Numbered from the stretch's first letter, positions 24,642 through 34,243 are shown. The stretch: DNA of 64,000 nt from Thermomonas sp. XSG (GCF_014678725.1 NZ_CP061497.1:2620001-2684000); one strand, 5' to 3'. Numbers and translations: made by a program. Notes: generated by a model from the letters alone, not told the origin.

Positions 24642-27242
24642 ATGCTTCGCAAGCAACCGCAACGTAGTCCGCTGTCCGTGGCTGTCATCGCCGGACTGGT
24701 TTCCACGCTCGCCCTGCCTGCGTTCGCGCAGGACGCCGCCCCGGCGGCGAAGCAGGAGGCCAAGACCCTCGATACCCTGGTCGTCACCGCGCAGAAGCGC
24801 GAAGAGGTGATGCAGGACGTGCCGATCGCCGTCACCGCGCTGTCCGAACAGACCTTGCAGGACACCGGCGTGCGCGACATCAAGGACCTGCAGATCCTGG
24901 TGCCGGGCCTGACCGTTACCAGCACCCAGAGCGAGACCATCACCACCGCGCGCATCCGCGGCATCGGTACGGTGGGTGACAACGTCGGCCTGGAGTCGTC
25001 CGTCGGCGTCGTGATCGACGGCGTGTACCGCCCGCGCAACTCGGTCGGCTTCGGCGACCTCGGAGAACTCGAGCGCGTCGAGGTGCTGAAGGGTCCGCAG
25101 GGCACCCTGTTCGGCAAGAACACTTCGTCTGGCGTCATCAACGTGGTCACCCGTAAGCCGGGCTTCGAGCGCTCCGCCGACGCCGAGGTCACCTTCGGCA
25201 ACTATTCCGCGCTGGGGCTGGCCGGCTCGTTCAACACCCCGCTGGGCGACTACGCCGCGCTGCGCGTGTATGCCGCGCACCGCAACCGCGACGGCTGGAT
25301 GTCGGTCAGGACCGGTGCCGGCCCGCGCAGCGAGGATCGCGACTACGACCAGGATTTCAACACCTTCCGGGCGAAGCTGCTGATCGCGCCGGCCGACAAC
25401 GTGGAGATCGTGCTTTCGGCCGACAGCACCCGCCGCGACGAGAACTGCTGCACCGCCGTCCAGCTGGTCAGCGGGCAGAGCTCGACCCTGATCAACGCGC
25501 TGGCCGGCGGCGGTGCCATCGCCCCCACCGGTCAGGCCGACCCGTGGTCGCGCGTCGCCTACAGCAACCGCAGCACCGCGCAGGAGATCAGCGACCGCGG
25601 CGTGCAGGGCGAGGTCAACATCGACCTGGACATGCTGGGCGGGGCGCGCCTCACCTCCATCACCGCCGGTCGCGACTGGGACGCGGTCAACGGGCGCGAC
25701 TTCGACTTCACCACCGCCGACATCCTCTACATGGATCCGCGCGAGGACGAATCGTACGCACGCTTCAAGACCTTCAGCCAGGAATTCCACCTGACCGGCG
25801 CCACCGACAAGGTCGACTGGCTGTTCGGCGGCTTCTATACGAAGGAAACCATCAACCGCACCGAAAGCTACCGCATCGGCGCGCACTACGAGCCCTATCT
25901 GTCGATCGGGTTGCTGTCGATGATCAACCCGGCGCTGGCATCGCTGCCAAACGCGGCGACCTTCCTGTCGGCCGCGACCGGCAAGCCCTACGGCACCACC
26001 TTCGCCGGGCTGGGCTCGCTGGACCGCTACACCCAGGATGCCAAGAGCACCGCGCTGTTCGGCAACACCACCTGGCACGCCACCGATGCGCTCGATTTCA
26101 CCCTGGGCCTGCGCTACACCCGCGAGACCAAGGACCTGCACTCGGTCTACACCAACCCCAACGGCAGCCCCGGCTGCGCTTCCTACTTCGGCCCGACCGG
26201 GGTCAGTGCGGCAGCGATCGGCCGCATCGCCGCCGCGCTGACCGCACGCGGGGTGCCGTTCGCCTCGCTGCCTGCCGCCAACCAGCAGGCGCTGATCAGC
26301 AACATCGTCGGCTACAGCTGCCTGCCGTGGGCCAATGCCATGCACAACGGCCGGGTCACCGACCAGTCGCGCAGCGAGAACGAGTGGTCGGGCACGGTCA
26401 AGGCGGCCTACCGCTGGAACGAGCACGCCATGACCTATCTGTCCTATGCGCGCGGATACAAGGCGGGCGGCTTCAACATGGACCGCGTGCAGTCGTCCAC
26501 CGGGCTGTCCAGCGGCGGTGCCGGCATCACCCCGGTCAACGACACGTCGTTCCCGGGTGAATTCGTGGACAGCTGGGAACTGGGCGCCAAGACCACCTGG
26601 GCCGGCGGCAACCTGCTGCTCAACGCGGCGCTGTTCCACCAGACCTACAGCGATTTCCAGCTCAACAGCTTCCTCGGCACCAGCTTCGTGGTGCGCTCGA
26701 TCCCGGAAGTGGTCTCCAAGGGCCTGGACGCCGAGCTGCTGTGGCAGGCCACGCCGGGCCTGATGCTGCAGGCTGGCGCGATGTACGCCGACACCAAGTA
26801 CGGCAACGACATCCCGGGTGCGGACTTCACTTATCCGGGCGCGCTGTACAAGCTCCCGGGCGCGCAGATGAGCTTCGCGCCGAAGTTTTCCGGCTCGCTG
26901 TCGGCGACCTATGAATGGGACATCGGTGCGAATCTGGAAGGTCGCTTCAACATCGGGGCCAAGTACATGTCCAGCTACAACACCGGCTCCGACCTGGACG
27001 CCGAGAAGGCCCAGGACGCGTACACGGTGGCGAACGCACGCCTCGGCATCGGTTCCCGCGACCGCAAGTGGCAGCTGGAGCTGTGGGCACAGAACCTGTT
27101 CGACGAGGACTACGTGCAGGTCGGTTTCGACGGCCCGCTGCAGGCGCTGGGCACGCCCGAGCCGGGCAACCCGAAGAACACCTACAACGCCTTCCTCGGC
27201 GCCCCGCGGATGTACGGCGCCACCCTGCGGTTCCGCTTCTGA
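24642..27242 (+). CDS. TonB-dependent outer-membrane receptor, substrate unknown
   Basis: The 866-residue outer-membrane transporter starts at 24642 behind GGGGGAAGG. A signal peptide ends near LALPAFAQ. A TonB box-like segment LDTLVVTAQKREE and a plug domain (QDVPIAVTALSEQTLQDTGV, VLKGPQGTLFGKNTSSGVIN) follow, then a beta-barrel ending with a terminal phenylalanine in LRFRF. The closest type is the FyuA/IroN-like siderophore receptor architecture frequent in sphingomonads and xanthomonads. No neighbouring genes show the substrate. The 275-base gap upstream holds no clear operator. Confidence 0.92.
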   Translation: MLRKQPQRSPLSVAVIAGLVSTLALPAFAQDAAPAAKQEAKTLDTLVVTAQKREEVMQDVPIAVTALSEQTLQDTGVRDIKDLQILVPGLTVTSTQSETITTARIRGIGTVGDNVGLESSVGVVIDGVYRPRNSVGFGDLGELERVEVLKGPQGTLFGKNTSSGVINVVTRKPGFERSADAEVTFGNYSALGLAGSFNTPLGDYAALRVYAAHRNRDGWMSVRTGAGPRSEDRDYDQDFNTFRAKLLIAPADNVEIVLSADSTRRDENCCTAVQLVSGQSSTLINALAGGGAIAPTGQADPWSRVAYSNRSTAQEISDRGVQGEVNIDLDMLGGARLTSITAGRDWDAVNGRDFDFTTADILYMDPREDESYARFKTFSQEFHLTGATDKVDWLFGGFYTKETINRTESYRIGAHYEPYLSIGLLSMINPALASLPNAATFLSAATGKPYGTTFAGLGSLDRYTQDAKSTALFGNTTWHATDALDFTLGLRYTRETKDLHSVYTNPNGSPGCASYFGPTGVSAAAIGRIAAALTARGVPFASLPAANQQALISNIVGYSCLPWANAMHNGRVTDQSRSENEWSGTVKAAYRWNEHAMTYLSYARGYKAGGFNMDRVQSSTGLSSGGAGITPVNDTSFPGEFVDSWELGAKTTWAGGNLLLNAALFHQTYSDFQLNSFLGTSFVVRSIPEVVSKGLDAELLWQATPGLMLQAGAMYADTKYGNDIPGADFTYPGALYKLPGAQMSFAPKFSGSLSATYEWDIGANLEGRFNIGAKYMSSYNTGSDLDAEKAQDAYTVANARLGIGSRDRKWQLELWAQNLFDEDYVQVGFDGPLQALGTPEPGNPKNTYNAFLGAPRMYGATLRFRF

Positions 27243-27267
27243 GGCCAGCCGCCAGCGATCCAGCCCA

Positions 27268-27298
27268 CCGGCCCGCGCAAGCGGGCCGGTTTTGTTTT
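27268..27298 (+). terminator. Rho-independent terminator after the TonB-dependent receptor
   Basis: CCGGCCCGC (27268-27276), loop GCAA and GCGGGCCGG (27281-27289) form a perfect 9-bp stem with a GNRA tetraloop, followed by TTTTGTTTT. Confidence 0.92.
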
Positions 27299-27347
27299 CG
27301 GCCGCGGATGCGCTACAACGCCCGCAGGTCTTCCTCCGGTTCCGTTG

Positions 27348-27845
27348 ATGACAGCCCCCACCGACGCCGAGCTTGATGCCCTGTCCCGCGCCACCGGCGA
27401 GCGCCTGCTGGCGATGCGGCACATGCTGGTCACGGCCGAAAGTTGCACCGGTGGCTGGATCGCCAAGTGCATGACCGACGTGCCGGGATCCTCCGGTTGG
27501 TTCGATTGCGGCATGGCGGCCTACAGCTACGAGGCAAAGCAGGCGCTGCTGGGCGTGCGCCCGCAGACGCTGGAGGAGTTCGGCGCGGTCAGTCGCGAGA
27601 CCGTGGTGGAAATGGTGTCCGGTGCGCTGGTGCATTCCGGTGCGACCATCGCGGTAGCGGTGACCGGCATCGCCGGACCCGGTGGCGGCAGCGAGGACAA
27701 GCCCGTGGGCACCGTCTGGATCGGCTGGAAACGCCGTGGTGGCTACGCCCGCGCCGAAATCTTCCATTTCGAGGGCGACCGCGACGCGGTCCGCCGCCAG
27801 ACCGTGGCCGCGGCCCTGCGCGGCCTGGAGTCGCAGCTGGCCTGA
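27348..27845 (+). CDS. pncC: Nicotinamide-nucleotide amidase (CinA C-terminal domain)
   Basis: The 165-residue protein is a stand-alone CinA C-terminal domain. It deamidates nicotinamide mononucleotide to nicotinate mononucleotide in the pyridine nucleotide cycle. Motifs are LVTAESCTGGWIAKCMTDVP, GSSGWFDCGMAAYSYEAKQ, AVSRETVVEMVSGAL and AVTGIAGPGGGSEDKPVGTV. The ATG at 27348 is used; a TTG one codon earlier is less likely. It lies just upstream of lexA-recA, a common gammaproteobacterial order. Confidence 0.95.
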   Translation: MTAPTDAELDALSRATGERLLAMRHMLVTAESCTGGWIAKCMTDVPGSSGWFDCGMAAYSYEAKQALLGVRPQTLEEFGAVSRETVVEMVSGALVHSGATIAVAVTGIAGPGGGSEDKPVGTVWIGWKRRGGYARAEIFHFEGDRDAVRRQTVAAALRGLESQLA

Positions 27846-27852
27846 CCGGGCG

Positions 27853-27888
27853 TTGACGGCCGGGGTTGTTAGTAGTATTACTACTAAC
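27853..27888 (+). promoter_or_regulatory. lexA promoter with SOS box, probable leaderless start
   Basis: TTAGTAGTATTACTACTAA at 27869-27887 is a perfect palindrome of the xanthomonad LexA-box type, extended by G/C on each side. TTGACG (27853-27858), 17 bases, then TATTAC (27876-27881) form a strong sigma-70 promoter whose -10 is the middle of the box. The transcript should start near 27888-27890, at the lexA ATG. There is no room for a Shine-Dalgarno site. Confidence 0.85.
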
Positions 27889-27889
27889 C

Positions 27890-28525
27890 ATGAGCCTGAC
27901 CGAAACCCAGCGCGCCATCCACGCATTTCTCGCCGAGCGCATCGAAGCGGACGGCTTCGCCCCCTCGCAGGCGGAGATCGCCCGTGCCTTCGGCTTCAAG
28001 GGCGTGCGCGCCGCCCAGTACCACCTGGAAGCCCTGGAAGCGGCCGGCATCGTGGAGCGCAGCCCCGGCCGCGCGCGCAGCCTGCGCCTGCTGCAGCAGC
28101 CCGGCGGCCCGCGCCAGCTCGACCTGCCCGCCAACGACGATGCCTTGCAGCTGCCGGTGTTGGGACAAGTGGCCGCTGGCGTGCCGATCGGTGCCGATAT
28201 CGGCAGCGACCAGATGGTGCTGATGGACCGCGCGCTGTTTTCGCCCACGCCGGACTACCTGCTCAAGGTGCGCGGCGACTCGATGCGCGACGAAGGCATC
28301 TTCGACGGCGATCTGATCGGCGTGCACCGCACTTCCGAGGCCCGCAGCGGCCAGATCGTGATCGCCCGCATCGACGACGAGATCACGGTCAAGCTGCTTC
28401 GGATCGGGCAGGGCCGGATCCGCCTGCTGCCGCGAAATCCCGATTACGCACCGATCGAGGTGAAGCCGGGGCAGGACTTCGCCATCGAAGGCCTGTACTG
28501 CGGCCTGGTCCGCCCCAATGCGTGA
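27890..28525 (+). CDS. lexA: SOS repressor LexA
   Basis: The 211-residue repressor-protease has a winged HTH (PSQAEIARAFGFKGVRAAQY) and a C-terminal S24 peptidase domain. The self-cleavage site is Ala96-Gly97 (GQVAAGVPI), with catalytic Ser131 (RGDSMRDEGI) and Lys168 (ITVKLLRI). It represses the SOS regulon until RecA filaments trigger cleavage. The ATG at 27890 starts two bases after the SOS palindrome, so LexA shuts off its own gene. recA and recX follow on the same strand. Confidence 0.97.
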   Translation: MSLTETQRAIHAFLAERIEADGFAPSQAEIARAFGFKGVRAAQYHLEALEAAGIVERSPGRARSLRLLQQPGGPRQLDLPANDDALQLPVLGQVAAGVPIGADIGSDQMVLMDRALFSPTPDYLLKVRGDSMRDEGIFDGDLIGVHRTSEARSGQIVIARIDDEITVKLLRIGQGRIRLLPRNPDYAPIEVKPGQDFAIEGLYCGLVRPNA

Positions 28526-28675
28526 AGCGCCGAGCCGGCGGCAGGGCATTCCCCGATGCCCGGCGTGCGGTGCGGATGCGATTTTCATCCTGCGGTCCGG
28601 CGCGTCGCAGTCCGTGCGACCGGCCCCGCCTAAGCTGACCCCAATCCAGAGATCACCGACTTGAGGAGCACCACG

Positions 28676-29707
28676 ATGGACGAGAACAAGAAGCGCGCGC
28701 TTGCGGCGGCCCTGGGCCAGATCGAACGCCAGTTCGGCAAGGGCTCGGTGATGCGCATGGGCGACCGCACCGTGGAAGCGGTGGAAACCATCGGCACCGG
28801 GTCGCTGATGCTGGACATCGCGCTGGGCATCGGTGGCCTGCCCAAGGGCCGCGTGGTCGAGATCTACGGGCCGGAATCCTCGGGCAAGACCACCCTCACC
28901 CTGCAGGCCATCGCCGAGTGCCAGAAGGCCGGCGGCACCTGCGCCTTCATCGATGCCGAGCACGCGCTGGATCCGATCTACGCGCAGAAGCTGGGGGTGA
29001 ACCTCGATGACCTGTACCTGTCGCAGCCGGATACCGGCGAGCAGGCGCTGGAAATCGCCGACATGCTGGTGCGCTCCAACGCCGTCGACATGGTGGTGGT
29101 GGATTCGGTGGCCGCGCTGACCCCCAAGGCCGAGATCGAAGGCGAGATGGGCGATCAGCTCCCCGGCCTGCAGGCCCGCCTGATGAGCCAGGCGCTGCGC
29201 AAGCTGACCGGCAACATCAAGCGCAGCAACACGCTGGTGATCTTCATCAACCAGCTGCGCATGAAGATCGGCGTGATGATGCCGGGCCAGAGCCCGGAAG
29301 TGACCACCGGCGGCAATGCGTTGAAGTTCTACGCCTCGGTGCGTCTGGACATCCGCCGCATCGGCAGCATCAAGAAGGGCGATGAGATCATCGGCAACCA
29401 GACCCGCATCAAGGTGGTCAAGAACAAGCTGGCCCCCCCGTTCAAGCAGGTGGTCACCGAGATCCTCTACGGCGAAGGCATCAGCCGCGAGGGCGAACTG
29501 ATCGAGATGGGCGTGAATGCCAAGCTGGTGGAGAAGGCGGGTGCCTGGTACAGCTACGACGGCGAGCGCATCGGGCAGGGCAAGGAGAACGCCCGCCAGT
29601 ACCTCAAGGAGAATCCCGCCGCCGCGGCGAAGCTGGAAGCCGCGCTGCGCGAGCAGTTCGTGCCGGAAGAGTCCTCGCGTGACGAGGGCGAGGCCGGCGA
29701 AGAATGA
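28676..29707 (+). CDS. recA: Recombinase RecA
   Basis: The 343-residue recombinase starts at 28676, behind GAGGAG. Walker A is [13 protein letters not shown], Walker [21 protein letters not shown], and the L2 and C-terminal regions are standard, ending with an acidic tail. It drives homologous recombination and LexA self-cleavage. It lies 150 bases after lexA; no second SOS box is visible there, so at least part of its transcription probably comes from the lexA promoter. The stop overlaps the recX start. Confidence 0.99.
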   Translation: MDENKKRALAAALGQIERQFGKGSVMRMGDRTVEAVETIGTGSLMLDIALGIGGLPKGRVVEIYGPESSGKTTLTLQAIAECQKAGGTCAFIDAEHALDPIYAQKLGVNLDDLYLSQPDTGEQALEIADMLVRSNAVDMVVVDSVAALTPKAEIEGEMGDQLPGLQARLMSQALRKLTGNIKRSNTLVIFINQLRMKIGVMMPGQSPEVTTGGNALKFYASVRLDIRRIGSIKKGDEIIGNQTRIKVVKNKLAPPFKQVVTEILYGEGISREGELIEMGVNAKLVEKAGAWYSYDGERIGQGKENARQYLKENPAAAAKLEAALREQFVPEESSRDEGEAGEE

Positions 29708-30204
29708 CCGGGTCGGGCGGCGGCGACGACGGGGTAGCCTCGTCAGCGCCGAAGCGTCGCCGCCGCCCGGAACCCACCCCCTTGCAGCGCGCGCTGGGCC
29801 TTTTGACCCGACGCGAGCATTCCCGGCTGGAGCTGGCGCGCAAGCTCCAGCAGCGCGGGGTGGAGCGTGACCAGGCCGAGGCCGCCATCGGCAAACTGAC
29901 CGAGGCGGGCTGGCAGGACGATGGCCGTTTTGCCGAATCGCTGCTGCGCAGCCGCGCCAGCAGCGGCTATGGCCCCGCCTACATCCGCGCGGAGCTGGCC
30001 ACCCACGGACTGGGCAGCGAAGTCATCGCCGTCGTCATGGAGGGGTTCGAGGGCGATTGGGTCGAGAACGCCCGCGACCTGCTGCAGCGCCGCCATCCGC
30101 AGGCGCTGGCCGGCGACCGCGACGCCCGCCGCAAGGCCGCGGATTTCCTGCTGCGCAGGGGCTTCGGAATGGAGCATGTTCGCGCCGCAATGGAGGCGGA
30201 GTAG
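29704..30204 (+). CDS. recX: RecA regulator RecX
   Basis: The 166-residue protein has three RecX helical repeats ([60 protein letters not shown]). RecX limits RecA filament growth. Its ATG overlaps the recA stop (ATGA). The first 20 residues are a glycine- and basic-rich lead. Confidence 0.95.
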   Translation: MTGSGGGDDGVASSAPKRRRRPEPTPLQRALGLLTRREHSRLELARKLQQRGVERDQAEAAIGKLTEAGWQDDGRFAESLLRSRASSGYGPAYIRAELATHGLGSEVIAVVMEGFEGDWVENARDLLQRRHPQALAGDRDARRKAADFLLRRGFGMEHVRAAMEAE

Positions 30205-30311
30205 GGGGTCTCGCCTGTAAACTGGCAGCCTTGGGTTGCCAACTCGGTTTCGCGGCTGCATCTTGAGCGGTTCGCGGGCGCAGCGCTGCCCGCCACCTCC
30301 CCGATGCCCGC

Positions 30312-32963
30312 ATGAACACGCCAGCCAAGACCACCTCCGACATCCGCCGCGACTTCCTCGATTTCTTCGCCTCCAAGGGCCACACCATCGTGCCGTCGGC
30401 GCCGCTGGTGCCGGGCAACGACCCGACCCTGCTGTTCACCAATTCCGGCATGGTGCAGTTCAAGGACGTGTTCCTGGGCGCGGAGAAGCGCAGCTACGTG
30501 CGCGCGGCGGACGTGCAGCGCTGCCTGCGCGCGGGCGGCAAGCACAACGATCTGGACTCGGTGGGCTATACCGCGCGCCACCACACCTTCTTCGAAATGC
30601 TCGGCAACTGGTCGTTCGGCGACTACTTCAAGAAGGAGGCCATCGCCTGGGCCTGGGAATTGCTGACCGAGGTCTGGAAGCTGCCGAAGGAGCGCCTGCT
30701 GGCCACCGTCTACCACACCGACGACGAGGCCTACGCGATCTGGCGCGATGACATCGGGCTGCCGGAAGACCGGATCATCCGCATCGGCGACAACAAGGGT
30801 GCGCCGTTTGCTTCCGACAATTTCTGGCAGATGGCCGACACCGGTCCCTGCGGTCCGTGCAGCGAGATCTTCTACGACCACGGCCCCAGCCATTTCGGCG
30901 GCCCGCCGGGCTCGCCCGACGAGGACGGCGACCGCTACATCGAGATCTGGAACAACGTCTTCATGCAGTTCGACCGCGCCGCGGACGGCACCCTGACGCC
31001 GCTGCCCGCGCCCTGCGTGGACACCGGTATGGGCCTGGAACGCATCACCGCGATCCTGCAGCATGTGCATTCCAACTACGAGATCGACCTGTTCCAGGCG
31101 TTGATCAAGCATGCGGCCGAGCTGACCGGCACGGCAGACCTGGAGAACAAGTCGCTGCGCGTGATCGCCGACCACATCCGTGCCTGTGCCTTCCTGATTG
31201 TCGACGGCGTGCTGCCGTCCAACGAGGGCCGCGGCTACGTGCTGCGCCGGATCATCCGCCGCGCCCTGCGCCATGGCTGGATGCTGGGCGTGCGCGAGCC
31301 GTTCTTCCACAAGCTCGTCGCCACGCTGGACGAGCTGATGGGCGAGGCCTATCCGGTGCTGCGCGAGGGCCGCGCCACCGCCGAGCGTGCGCTCAAGGCC
31401 GAGGAGGAGCGCTTCGCCGAGACGCTGGACTCCGGCATGAAGATCTTCGAGGACGTGGCCGGCCGGGTCGATGACAAGGTCATCCCCGGTGCCGACGCCT
31501 TCCGCCTGTACGACACCTACGGCTTCCCGCTCGACCTCACCCAGGACATGGCGCGCGAGCGCGGCATGTCGGTGGACGTGGCCGGCTTCGATGCCGCGAT
31601 GGAGCACCAGAAGGAAACCGCCCGTGCGGCCGGTAAGTTCGGCGGTGGCGTGCAGCTGCCGGCGGATCTGGTCGCCAAGCTCGCGCCCACCGCCTTCCTC
31701 GGCTACGACGAACTTGCAGCTGGCAGCCTGCAGGTGCTGGCGCTGCTGAAGGACGGCAAGCCGGTGGAAGTGGTGGAGGCCGGTGATGACGCCATCGTCA
31801 TCCTCGACCGCACGCCGTTCTACGCCGAGTCCGGCGGCCAGGTCGGCGACACCGGCGACCTCGACGGCGTCGAGAGCCGCTTCAACGTCAACGACACCCT
31901 CAAGCTGGCCGGGCAGTTCCACGGCCACGCCGGCCGGCTGCAGTTCGGCCGCCTGCGCGTGGGCGACCACGTGCGCGGCGAGATCGATGCCGGCCGCCGT
32001 GGCGCCACCATCCTCAACCACAGCGCCACCCACCTGCTGCACGCCGCCCTGCGCAACGTGCTGGGCACGCATGTGCAGCAGAAGGGCTCGCTGGTCGCGC
32101 CTGATCGCCTGCGCTTCGACTTCTCGCATTTCCAGCCGATGACCGCGGCCGAACTGGCCGAGGTCGAGCGCCGCGTGAATGCCGAAGTGCGCGCCAACCA
32201 CGAGGGCGAAGTGCGCCACATGGGCATGCAGGAAGCGCTGGATTTTGGCGCGATGGCGCTGTTCGGCGAGAAGTACGGCGAGCGCGTGCGCGTGTTGCGC
32301 TTCGGCCCGACTTCGACCGAACTGTGCGGCGGTACCCACGTCGGCCGCACCGGCGACATCGGCCTGTTCAAGATCGTGTCCGAAGGCGGCGTGTCCGCAG
32401 GCGTGCGCCGCATCGAGGCGGTCACCGGGCAGGGCGCGCTGGATTTCGTGGCCGAAGAAGAGCATCGCCTGCACGAGGCCGCGCAGTTGCTGGGCGGCAA
32501 TGCGGCCGACCTTTCCGGCAAGTTGCATGCGCTGCTCGACCGCCAGAAGAAGCTGGAACGCGAGGTCGAGGCACTCAAGGCCAAGGCCGCCTCCAATGCC
32601 ACTGGCGACCTCGCCGGACAGGCGCAAGACGTCGGTGGCATCAAGGTGCTGGCGGCGCGGCTGGAAGGGTTCGACGCCAAGGCGCTGCGCGACGCGATGG
32701 ACCGGCTCAAGCAGCAGCTGGGCGATGCGGTTGTGGTGCTGGCCGGGACCGGGGACGGCAAGGCTGCGCTGGTGGCCGGCGTCAGTGGTGCAGCACTGGG
32801 CCGGATCAAGGCCGGCGACGTGCTGGGTGAAGTCGCCAGGCAGATCAACGGCAAGGGCGGCGGTCGCCCGGACATGGCGCAGGGTGGCGGCGAAGATGGG
32901 CCGGCACTGGTTGCCGCACTGGAAGGCGTGCCGGTCCGCGTGCGCGAAACCCTCCAATCATGA
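30312..32963 (+). CDS. alaS: Alanyl-tRNA synthetase
   Basis: The 883-residue class II synthetase charges tRNA-Ala. The aminoacylation domain opens with [20 protein letters not shown] and contains GMGLERI. The editing domain has the zinc-site motifs [12 protein letters not shown] and [13 protein letters not shown]. The C-terminal oligomerisation/C-Ala region contains a coiled coil and ends with [12 protein letters not shown]. Its length is typical. It sits 107 bases after recX, in the order recA-recX-alaS-csrA found in many gammaproteobacteria. Confidence 0.98.
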   Translation: MNTPAKTTSDIRRDFLDFFASKGHTIVPSAPLVPGNDPTLLFTNSGMVQFKDVFLGAEKRSYVRAADVQRCLRAGGKHNDLDSVGYTARHHTFFEMLGNWSFGDYFKKEAIAWAWELLTEVWKLPKERLLATVYHTDDEAYAIWRDDIGLPEDRIIRIGDNKGAPFASDNFWQMADTGPCGPCSEIFYDHGPSHFGGPPGSPDEDGDRYIEIWNNVFMQFDRAADGTLTPLPAPCVDTGMGLERITAILQHVHSNYEIDLFQALIKHAAELTGTADLENKSLRVIADHIRACAFLIVDGVLPSNEGRGYVLRRIIRRALRHGWMLGVREPFFHKLVATLDELMGEAYPVLREGRATAERALKAEEERFAETLDSGMKIFEDVAGRVDDKVIPGADAFRLYDTYGFPLDLTQDMARERGMSVDVAGFDAAMEHQKETARAAGKFGGGVQLPADLVAKLAPTAFLGYDELAAGSLQVLALLKDGKPVEVVEAGDDAIVILDRTPFYAESGGQVGDTGDLDGVESRFNVNDTLKLAGQFHGHAGRLQFGRLRVGDHVRGEIDAGRRGATILNHSATHLLHAALRNVLGTHVQQKGSLVAPDRLRFDFSHFQPMTAAELAEVERRVNAEVRANHEGEVRHMGMQEALDFGAMALFGEKYGERVRVLRFGPTSTELCGGTHVGRTGDIGLFKIVSEGGVSAGVRRIEAVTGQGALDFVAEEEHRLHEAAQLLGGNAADLSGKLHALLDRQKKLEREVEALKAKAASNATGDLAGQAQDVGGIKVLAARLEGFDAKALRDAMDRLKQQLGDAVVVLAGTGDGKAALVAGVSGAALGRIKAGDVLGEVARQINGKGGGRPDMAQGGGEDGPALVAALEGVPVRVRETLQS

Positions 32964-33087
32964 GGGCGGGAGTGCATTGCGTTGGGTTGTCCAACCTGAA
33001 GCCGCGCCAGTATGATCGGGGGGACTGGATGTCTGCGCTCCCGTATGGTCGGTAACGCATGAAAGCCAGCGACAGGGGAGTTGCGCG

Positions 33088-33282
33088 ATGTTGATCTTGA
33101 CCAGACGGGTAGGCGAAACCTTGATGATCGGAGATGCGATTACCGTCACCGTGCTTGGCGTGAAGGGCAACCAGGTGCGGATCGGCATCACCGCGCCCAA
33201 GGACGTGGCCGTCCATCGGGAAGAGATCTATCAGCGGATCCAGGGTGGCGAGGACAACCGGGACGAAGAAAAGTCGTCCTGA
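33088..33282 (+). CDS. csrA: Carbon storage regulator CsrA
   Basis: The 64-residue RNA-binding post-transcriptional regulator binds GGA motifs in leader RNAs and controls biofilm, motility and carbon storage. [16 protein letters not shown] and [19 protein letters not shown] are canonical, including the RNA-contacting Arg44 region VHREE. The acidic/lysine tail [12 protein letters not shown] is slightly longer than in E. coli. It follows alaS by 124 bases and precedes tRNA-Ser. Confidence 0.98.
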   Translation: MLILTRRVGETLMIGDAITVTVLGVKGNQVRIGITAPKDVAVHREEIYQRIQGGEDNRDEEKSS

Positions 33283-33337
33283 GGTTTGCCGGAACACCTT
33301 ATTGCCTGTATTCTTTCGGGCTCGCGTTTCGCCTCAC

Positions 33338-33430
33338 GGAGACTTGCCCGAGAGGCCGAAGGGGCTCCCCTGCTAAGGGAGTATGGGGTCAAAAGCTCCA
33401 TCGAGGGTTCGAATCCCTCAGTCTCCGCCA
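33338..33430 (+). tRNA. tRNA-Ser (GCU)
   Basis: A 93-base tRNA with acceptor stem GGAGACT/AGTCTCC, discriminator G and encoded CCA. The anticodon arm is CTCCC-CTGCTAA-GGGAG, giving anticodon GCT. It has a long variable arm, as expected for serine. The T arm contains GGTTCGAATCC. Confidence 0.96.
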
Positions 33431-33514
33431 CTTGCGGCGAAACGCGAAAAACCTGCGCTGACACGGAAATTTTCCGTTGACGCGCAACCAGCGGATCTGC
33501 ATAATTCCGCTTCT

Positions 33515-33591
33515 GCGCCCGTAGCTCAGTTGGATAGAGCACCAGGCTACGAACTTGGGGGTCGGAGGTTCGAATCCTTCCGGGCGCGCCA
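33515..33591 (+). tRNA. tRNA-Arg (ACG), integration target
   Basis: A 77-base tRNA with acceptor GCGCCCG/CGGGCGC, discriminator G and encoded CCA. The anticodon arm is CCAGG-CTACGAA-CTTGG, giving anticodon ACG. Its 3' half from the anticodon loop onwards is duplicated at 35390, so this gene is the attachment site of a mobile element and was restored by its integration. Confidence 0.96.
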
Positions 33592-33646
33592 CCTAAAACG
33601 CACAAGGGTCAATGGGTCAGCGCTCATTGGCCCTTTTGCTTTTGGG
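33547..33646. repeat. Left direct repeat (attL-like): tRNA-Arg 3' half and terminator
   Basis: These 100 bases, from the anticodon loop (CTACGAACTTGG) through the tRNA end and its terminator to CTTTTGGG, recur at 35390-35481. The right copy lacks 8 bases (ATCCTTCC of the T arm) and has two substitutions in the terminator loop. Starting at the anticodon loop is typical of tyrosine-integrase tRNA sites. Confidence 0.88.
33604..33637 (+). terminator. Terminator of tRNA-Arg
   Basis: AAGGGTCAATG (33604-33614) pairs with CATTGGCCCTT (33625-33635, one G-U pair), followed by TTTTGCTTTT. It belongs to the duplicated att segment. Confidence 0.8.
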
Positions 33647-33659
33647 GCTCCGGCCGGCC

Positions 33660-33713
33660 TCCGTGTCAGATCCGTGCCACATCCGTGCCACACGCATCCC
33701 CGTTCCGTGTCAC
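33660..33713 (+). repeat. Helically phased short repeats at the left element end
   Basis: Four 10-base units, TCCGTGTCAG (33660), TCCGTGCCAC (33671), TCCGTGCCAC (33682) and TCCGTGTCAC (33704), are spaced 11, 11 and 22 bases apart. They look like arm-type integrase sites just inside attL. Confidence 0.65.
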
Positions 33714-33768
33714 CTCGTGAGAACGGGGTCATGTAGATTGGAGGTCGCGAGTCACTTGGAGGGGGGGC

Positions 33769-33834
33769 ATGAGCAAAGCAAAAGGCGCGCAACCGCGCAA
33801 TTGGTTCCTTGACCGGTCGGGATCTGGTCGATGA
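33769..33834 (+). CDS. Very small open frame with a strong ribosome-binding site
   Basis: ATG at 33769 follows GGAGGGGGGGC and opens 21 codons (MSKAKGAQPRNWFLDRSGSG, then R and stop). It may be the leftover N-terminus of a lost gene of the element, possibly the integrase, given its place next to the left repeats. Nothing is recognisable in the sequence itself. Confidence 0.25.
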   Translation: MSKAKGAQPRNWFLDRSGSGR

Positions 33835-33870
33835 ATCCACAGGTCGCGGCACCAGAGCGGTCGGCATCGC

Positions 33871-33909
33871 TATCCAATTACTTGTGGTTTATACAAGTGT
33901 TTGGATAAT
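33871..33909 (+). promoter_or_regulatory. Nested palindromic operator and promoter of the XRE antitoxin
   Basis: Outer arms TATCCAA (33871-33877) and TTGGATA (33901-33907) enclose inner arms ACTTGT (33880-33885) and ACAAGT (33893-33898), all about one centre. TTGTGG (33882-33887), 16 bases, GATAAT (33904-33909) make a promoter inside this palindrome. Binding of the XRE protein here would block transcription. The start codon is at 33935. Confidence 0.65.
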
Positions 33910-33934
33910 TGATTTCAATGACAGGGAGGTGCCG

Positions 33935-34243
33935 ATGCGTAAGAGTGCCAAGGACGAAAACAAGATCACGACTTCCAGCGGCAATGTCTTCGCCGATCTC
34001 GGGTTTGATGAGGCCGAGGCCCAGGTGCTCGCGCTCCGTGCAGACCTGATGGCCCAGCTCGAGCAGACGCTCAAGGCACGTAAGATGACCCAGGTCGCGG
34101 CTTCCAAGGTATTGGGCGTGAGCCAAGGGCGGGTGTCCGACCTGGCCCGCGGCAAGGTCGAGAAGTTCAGTCTCGACATGCTGGTCACGTTTGCCGCCAA
34201 GCTCGGGAAGCCGGCAAAGATCGAGCTGGGTCAGGGTTCTTGA
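33935..34243 (+). CDS. XRE-family antitoxin-like regulator (COG5606 type), without a toxin gene
   Basis: The 102-residue protein has the TSSGNVFADLGFDEAEA lead and HTH (QTLKARKMTQVAASKVLGVS, QGRVSDLARGKVEKFSLDML) of the small XRE proteins usually paired with RelE/Gp49-like toxins. AGGGAGG precedes the ATG at 33935. No toxin gene lies upstream or downstream: the upstream 130 bases hold only a promoter palindrome, and the next gene belongs to another TA pair. It is therefore an orphan antitoxin or a free repressor. A decayed second copy of its 3' part lies at 35055-35158. Confidence 0.8.
   Translation: MRKSAKDENKITTSSGNVFADLGFDEAEAQVLALRADLMAQLEQTLKARKMTQVAASKVLGVSQGRVSDLARGKVEKFSLDMLVTFAAKLGKPAKIELGQGS

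Noticed and set aside
27866-27889. An upstream TTG start for lexA adding eight residues
   Set aside because: These codons lie within the SOS box and promoter, and LexA proteins begin at the following ATG.
24420-27926. An 1168-codon open frame on the minus strand across the TonB-dependent receptor and pncC
   Set aside because: It is antisense to clearly conserved genes, is rich in Arg, His, Gln, Val and Gly, and has no recognisable motif. It is a by-product of high GC content.
29979-32957. A 992-codon minus-strand open frame opposite alaS
   Set aside because: alaS has full family length and all motifs; the opposite frame has none.
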